This document shows positions 60,379 through 64,000 of a stretch of DNA of 64,000 bases, one piece after another. Within the stretch, counting starts at the first letter, position 1. Every line of letters starts with the position of its first letter. The notes beneath the pieces were generated by a model. The model made no database searches, was not told where the DNA came from, and worked only from the letters and a program-made list of their open reading frames with translations. This stretch comes from Hydractinia symbiolongicarpus (Eukaryota; Cnidaria; Hydrozoa; Anthoathecata; Hydractiniidae), in the NCBI RefSeq assembly GCF_029227915.1, contig NC_079879.1:12894001-12958000 (forward strand). Direction: 5' to 3'. A program made the translations under genes and the position numbers.

Positions 60379-60477
60379 TTAATCCATCCATTCATTCATC
60401 CTCTCCTCTGATTCTTGTAATGCCAAGGCCAACGCTATTAGCGGCAGGGAGATACCAATACGGGCTATAAAAGTCAT
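60379..60477 (-). CDS. Possible 32-aa membrane peptide
   Basis: ATG at 60477 and TAA at 60379-60381. The sequence is a hydrophobic helix ('IARIGISLPLIALALALQ') with an acidic, charged C-terminus (ESEERMNEWMD). Small single-helix proteins are common in Polintons, but a peptide this short could be chance. Confidence 0.25.
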   Translation of the reverse strand: MTFIARIGISLPLIALALALQESEERMNEWMD

Positions 60478-60604
60478 GGTTACTGCACTTCCAAATGTAT
60501 TAAATTTTCTCTGACAGCTGATGCACATTTTATTATAGTAATGTTACCTTACAATAAGGTTGTAAGATGAATTATGAATTTCACATGTTGTCGCGCATGT
60601 CTCT

Positions 60605-60909
60605 TTACGCATATTTGAGCACCACGGGATCCTTTTCAACAGCCTTGCGGCACATGTCTTCCGTCTTGAATTGATCTTGTATATATTCGAGCATAAGGGG
60701 ATCCTTTTCAACGGCCCCGTTACACATGCCCTGCGTCCTGAGCCGACCCGCTAAATATTGGAGCATGTATGGATCTCTTTCAACGGCCTCGTTACATATG
60801 CCCTGCGTCTTGAAATTATCCGGCACATACTTGATTAGCCATGAATTCCTTTCAACAACTTTGTTACACATGTCCTGCATCTTGAACTTGTCGGGGACAT
60901 ACTGCAGTG
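60605..60909 (-). CDS. DUF4116-like repeat protein, four ~24-residue repeats
   Basis: A minus-strand frame with tandem units of the pattern L-x-Y-V-P-D-x-F/L-K-T-Q-x-M-C-x-x-A-V-E-x-D/N-P, four copies in a row, ending at TAA near 60605. The DNA repeats with a period of 72 bp. Such repeats are annotated as DUF4116-like in some large DNA viruses and in invertebrate genomes. Role unknown. The frame is open across all four repeats, unlike the neighbouring broken genes. The first repeat lacks an obvious start codon and runs into the left arm of the inverted repeat at 60931. Confidence 0.6.
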
Positions 60910-60930
60910 TAGTACATAGTGTAGTGGGTT

Positions 60931-61301
60931 CTACTACACTACTTGCGGCAATATGTTAGCGGTGAACTCAAATAGTTTATCTGGATGGTGTGTATACATA
61001 TAAGTGAATATTTATCATAGCACATCCGTATTTCATTCTCAACAGAGAATGCTTTACCCCGATCAGACCTCTGATCATGACGGGCGAGTATAGTGCGTGT
61101 AAGTCATATTGCAGAAGAACTACATCACTAACATACTGCCAAGTAGTGAGCGGGATTCGATCCGCGGTCCCCAGAACTGGGAGCCGCACAGAATGAAATA
61201 CGGATGTGCTCTGATAAATATTCACTTATATATATATACACACCATCCGGATAAACTATCTAAGTTCATCGCTAACATATTGCCGCACGTAGTGTAGTGG
61301 G
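60931..61301. repeat. Inverted repeat (~110-bp arms) around a tRNA-like segment
   Basis: The left arm 60931-61038 and right arm 61191-61301 are inverted copies, sharing GCGGCAATATGTTAGCG, GGATGGTGTGTATA, AGTGAATATTTATCA and AGCACATCCGTATTTCATTC. The 150-bp spacer has a minus-strand segment GGACCGCGGATCGAATCCCG (about 61153-61172) like a tRNA T-arm/B box. It may be two tRNA-derived SINE copies in opposite orientation, or a terminal region of the Polinton. Confidence 0.6.
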
Positions 61302-61317
61302 TTCGTCTGTGGCCTAC

Positions 61318-61790
61318 TTGAAAATTTATTTTTGAAATTTATATGCCTGTTGCCTTTATCGTATAGACTTTAAAAAGCTGATCAAGAAAATGTATAGGAT
61401 CATGTACTTTTGACAAACGGTTGCAGAGATATGAGAGTTGAAGGCTTTTTGATGACGTCATTAACCTGTCTATTCCGAAACGGATTTAGGGACACAAGTT
61501 TGGGAAAATTACCCAAATTGGTCCTAGGTGCAACCTTGTACCCACACGGTAAATGATCATTGACGTCACCACCTCGTATTCAAGTTATTTGGCCCCGTTT
61601 TAGGTGCACTGTAATGGCTTCATTAATTTAATATAAGATATTGACGTTGAAGTGGTGTTATTGACGTCGCGCCGTAACCTCAAAAGATTTAACATATTAG
61701 ACATGCATTTTTGGGCAACATGAACACATCTTCTTTGGCTGTTACAGACACACAGACAGACACACTCTCCGTATTATTATAAGAGAAAGA
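61318..61790 (-). repeat. Helitron-like interspersed repeat, copy C
   Basis: Related over its length to 2336-2832, including GATCAAGAAAATGTATAGGATCATG, TTTTGATGACGTCATTAACC, CCGAAACGGATT and the terminal CCGTATTATTATAAGA. On the minus strand this end reads TCTTATAATAATACGG, again starting TC. It is truncated at the left, next to the inverted repeat. Non-coding. Confidence 0.5.
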
Positions 61791-61849
61791 TACAATTTTA
61801 ATACGCCGCAGGCACAAGCACAACTAAATAGGTTTAACAAATAACTATT

Positions 61850-61937
61850 AAGGCCGGCTCAAATGCATCAAACATTTCATCCAGCATCGAAAATTTACGA
61901 TGTTGGATGAAATGTTTGATGCATTTGAGCCGGCCTT
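61850..61937. repeat. Long hairpin, 40-bp arms
   Basis: Arm 61850-61889 (AAGGCCGGCTCAAATGC...) pairs with 61898-61937 with one C/T mismatch (a G-U pair in RNA) around an 8-base AT loop. It resembles a tiny MITE or a small-RNA precursor. Confidence 0.9.
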
Positions 61938-63235
61938 TACTTTTTATAGTACTTTAATTAAGCTCAGTTTACGCAAATTCTCTATAACCTTTTCTTTGAT
62001 GTCATTGTAAGTTTGAAATTAGTCCAAAATACCACTATCTGCTTAAAATTCAATTACTTTAATTTTATAACGAGTTTTAACGTTCTGTTTAAAGTATCGA
62101 AATTAATGTTATTTAACATACTTTCAAGTGTTTACATATTATCATAAAATGCGTATATTGCCATAAAATCTTGGTTATCAAGTAAAATCCAAAAAACCGG
62201 GCAATCGAATTAAGTACGTGTCCTAAATTTTTAGAATGATTTCCCTTGATAAAATAAAGTGGTGTTGTCAGTTTTTAGGATAATCCTGGCGAAAGCTATT
62301 ATATATTCTTGATTAAAAAAACTTCATAGAAATGTAGGAGATAGTTTCAATAATTGGCCAACATTCTAATGCTCGGAAAGGCATGGGCTATATATCTTGC
62401 ATGCAGGTGTGCAATAGACAGCATAGCAATAGCCAGGCAGCATAGCAAAATAGAGTTTTTACAAAATTGCAAGTGGAAAAGAATATCCCCTCCCGGCCCG
62501 AATGCCGTTAAGCGGTCGTTTGCGTACATTTTTTCTTCAAAAAGCGTCTTCTCAATAGAAACGGGAATGTGGGCGAAAATTGATCGTAAAAAGGTATGTT
62601 GCAGAACATTCCTACCTCAGCAGTCCGGTCAGTAGAGAAAGAAGTGTTGATGTATCTATCAGTTTTGCGTAAAAATATTTGATGAGTTGCATTATTTTAG
62701 TTAAAAAAGTGAACTGTTTTGACTGCCCTATTAACATCTTGTGGTTCATTGTCTAACGGGACCGTTGGGTGCAACAACATTTTTTTATCAGCTAAGTTGA
62801 GACTATACTTAATTCTGGTCCAATGAATTTGCGTTAATCACTAATGAATGTTTGTTGGTTATATCAGAAAACAGTTTTTCTTATGAACAATTCTATCTCT
62901 ACATCTGTTGCGCAACATCTTTTGAGTTGCTCTGTTTTACAAGATGTTTTTTTAATTAAGTCCTTATTGAACTTTTGTGCGACTGGTGTACGACTGTTGT
63001 GCAATAGGTTATCAAACAAGCCATAAAAAACACAATGTTTCTTTTATATGGGATAGTTTTCTTACACTGTTTGATTAAAGCTATTGCCTAATCTAAATAT
63101 AGTGCAAAAAGTTGTATTAATGTAAGAGAAAATACAAGTATAATTCTAAGTTCAACATTGTATACGTGCTCATGAAAATATGTTTGGTGTCCGTTTTTGC
63201 ATCTCATCATAGAACTTCTTTCTTCCTTTAAAAAT
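61938..63235. other. Intergenic region left of the second EGF-like gene
   Basis: About 1.3 kb of AT-rich sequence. No gene, RNA or clear repeat is recognised. The frame at 62354-62635 has no support. Confidence 0.5.
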
Positions 63236-63899
63236 TTAAACAGTGATCTTCCGTCCAGCGAGTGCCAATCTTTCAATGTAATTTGGTCGGAGACATAATT
63301 GATTTCTAAAACACAAAGACGGTAATGACAAAGCCCTTGAATTACTTTTTTGAACTTACCGCATTCATTATCACGAAACTTTATTAATAGCTAAAAAAAG
63401 AAGCTTTAAATCTAGAAATTACTTACATGTTGTCAGATGTATAAGGACAGTACACATTGCAATAGTCTGCAATAATCATATTTTCGCCATTGTCAGAGCT
63501 GTATTGACTAGCATTTGGTCCAGTCCAACCGGTGCAACATTTGCATCTACCACCAGGAAGACAAACACCTTCACTATTGGAACACTTAGGATCGCATGGT
63601 GGCACAACTTTTGGAACTTTCTTGCACTCGGGATTCCTAAATGTATTTTTGTTTAATTATTTAAAGTACAATAACAGTGATTAAACAGGCTGGTACGTTT
63701 TACTTACGGCACGCCTGTTCCAAGAAATTGGCATTCTTTATCACAATAATCTGCAACATATCGATCGAGAGCACTATTATATTTCGCGTTAGGTCCAGAC
63801 CAACCACGACAGCACTCACATTGTCCGCTTTTAGCATTGCATTTACCGTGTGAATTTGCGCAACGAGTGTCACATTTTTTCTCGATGCAAGTCTCATTT
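63236..63899 (-). CDS. EGF-like secreted protein paralogue (partial; first exon beyond window)
   Basis: Minus-strand exons 63899-63708, 63636-63427 and 63305-63236 have the same lengths (192, 210 and 70 bp) and phases as exons 2-4 of the gene at 48626-50003. They encode two cysteine modules with CxCCxGWxGPNA and ADYC motifs, and the same basic tail ending ALAGRKITV. Protein differences are few, mostly conservative (for example SDGRCKCC versus PGGRCKCC). The signal-peptide exon must lie beyond 64000. Splice sites and cysteines are intact, so it is probably functional. The two copies form a tandem pair split by about 13 kb of mobile DNA. Confidence 0.82.
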
Positions 63900-64000
63900 C
63901 TAAATTGAGAGAAGTATTATGAACAAACTAGTCAAGGACATATATCCTTGGCAAGGCAAGATTTCTTTGCCAATCTGAAATACAAGTAAAACATTTGCAC

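Larger units (their letters stand above)
51399..60930. mobile_element. Polinton/Maverick (virus-like DNA element), decayed
   Basis: The hallmark gene set occurs together: protein-primed DNA polymerase B (+), packaging ATPase (+), retroviral-type integrase (-), major capsid protein (-) and penton-like minor capsid protein (+), with several small Polinton-type proteins. Polintons replicate by protein-primed synthesis, integrate with their own integrase, and probably derive from or give rise to virus particles. No adenovirus-type protease was recognised. The polymerase lacks its N-terminal exonuclease half. The usual long terminal inverted repeats were not found. Nearly every gene has at least one stop or frameshift, so the copy is inactive. 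Exact ends are uncertain. Confidence 0.85.

Noticed and set aside
1-64000. CRISPR arrays, bacterial operons, ribosome binding sites
   Set aside because: Spliced genes and animal transposons show nuclear eukaryotic DNA; no spaced short direct repeats of CRISPR type were seen.

Overview
The window is AT-rich animal nuclear DNA: spliced genes with GT-AG introns, short exons, long introns, and a dense mix of LINE, LTR, Polinton, SINE-like and foldback repeats. The mix (a CR1/L2-like LINE with an SGNH-esterase ORF1, a Ty3/Gypsy element with a very short LTR, a Polinton with a BRO/MSV199-like gene, short EGF-like secreted modules) fits a cnidarian, perhaps a hydrozoan. That taxonomic guess is inference; no species-specific marker was recognised.

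Host genes, left to right. (1) A complete 14-exon plus-strand sideroflexin gene of the SFXN5 type (3146-22957, 321 aa). Its fourth intron, about 8.2 kb, carries a decayed reverse-oriented CR1/L2-like LINE. (2) A complete 3-exon plus-strand MAP-kinase-phosphatase-type dual-specificity phosphatase (24858-27168, 380 aa; rhodanese/CH2 domain plus catalytic domain). (3) Convergent to it, a 7-exon minus-strand VPS9-domain protein (27569-40584, 747 aa), a probable Rab5-family guanine nucleotide exchange factor with one GC-AG intron inside the VPS9 domain. (4) A 4-exon minus-strand secreted protein with three EGF-like cysteine modules (48626-50003, 275 aa) and a TATA box. (5) The last three exons of a close paralogue with identical exon lengths (63236-63899), whose first exon lies beyond the right edge.

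Mobile DNA. A decayed Ty3/Gypsy element with 112-bp LTRs and a possible 5-bp target duplication occupies 41633-46307. Between the two EGF-like paralogues sits a decayed Polinton/Maverick (about 51.4-60.9 kb). It encodes the C-terminal part of a protein-primed DNA polymerase B, several small membrane or zinc-ribbon proteins, a packaging ATPase, a BRO/MSV199-like protein, a retroviral-type integrase, the major capsid protein, a penton-like minor capsid protein and a repeat protein resembling DUF4116. Nearly all these genes carry stops or frameshifts, so this is a molecular fossil of a virus-like element. A 1-kb foldback element abuts its polymerase end and a tRNA-related inverted repeat abuts its other end. 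Further repeats include Helitron-like units at 1.3-2.8 kb and 61.3-61.8 kb, a tRNA-derived SINE at 38.9-39.2 kb, three near-perfect hairpins or palindromes, and several tandem arrays.

The host genes are not functionally linked to one another: mitochondrial serine/amino-acid transport, MAPK inactivation, endosomal Rab activation and secreted extracellular modules. The virus-like gene set at 51-61 kb is the only group whose parts belong to one system.
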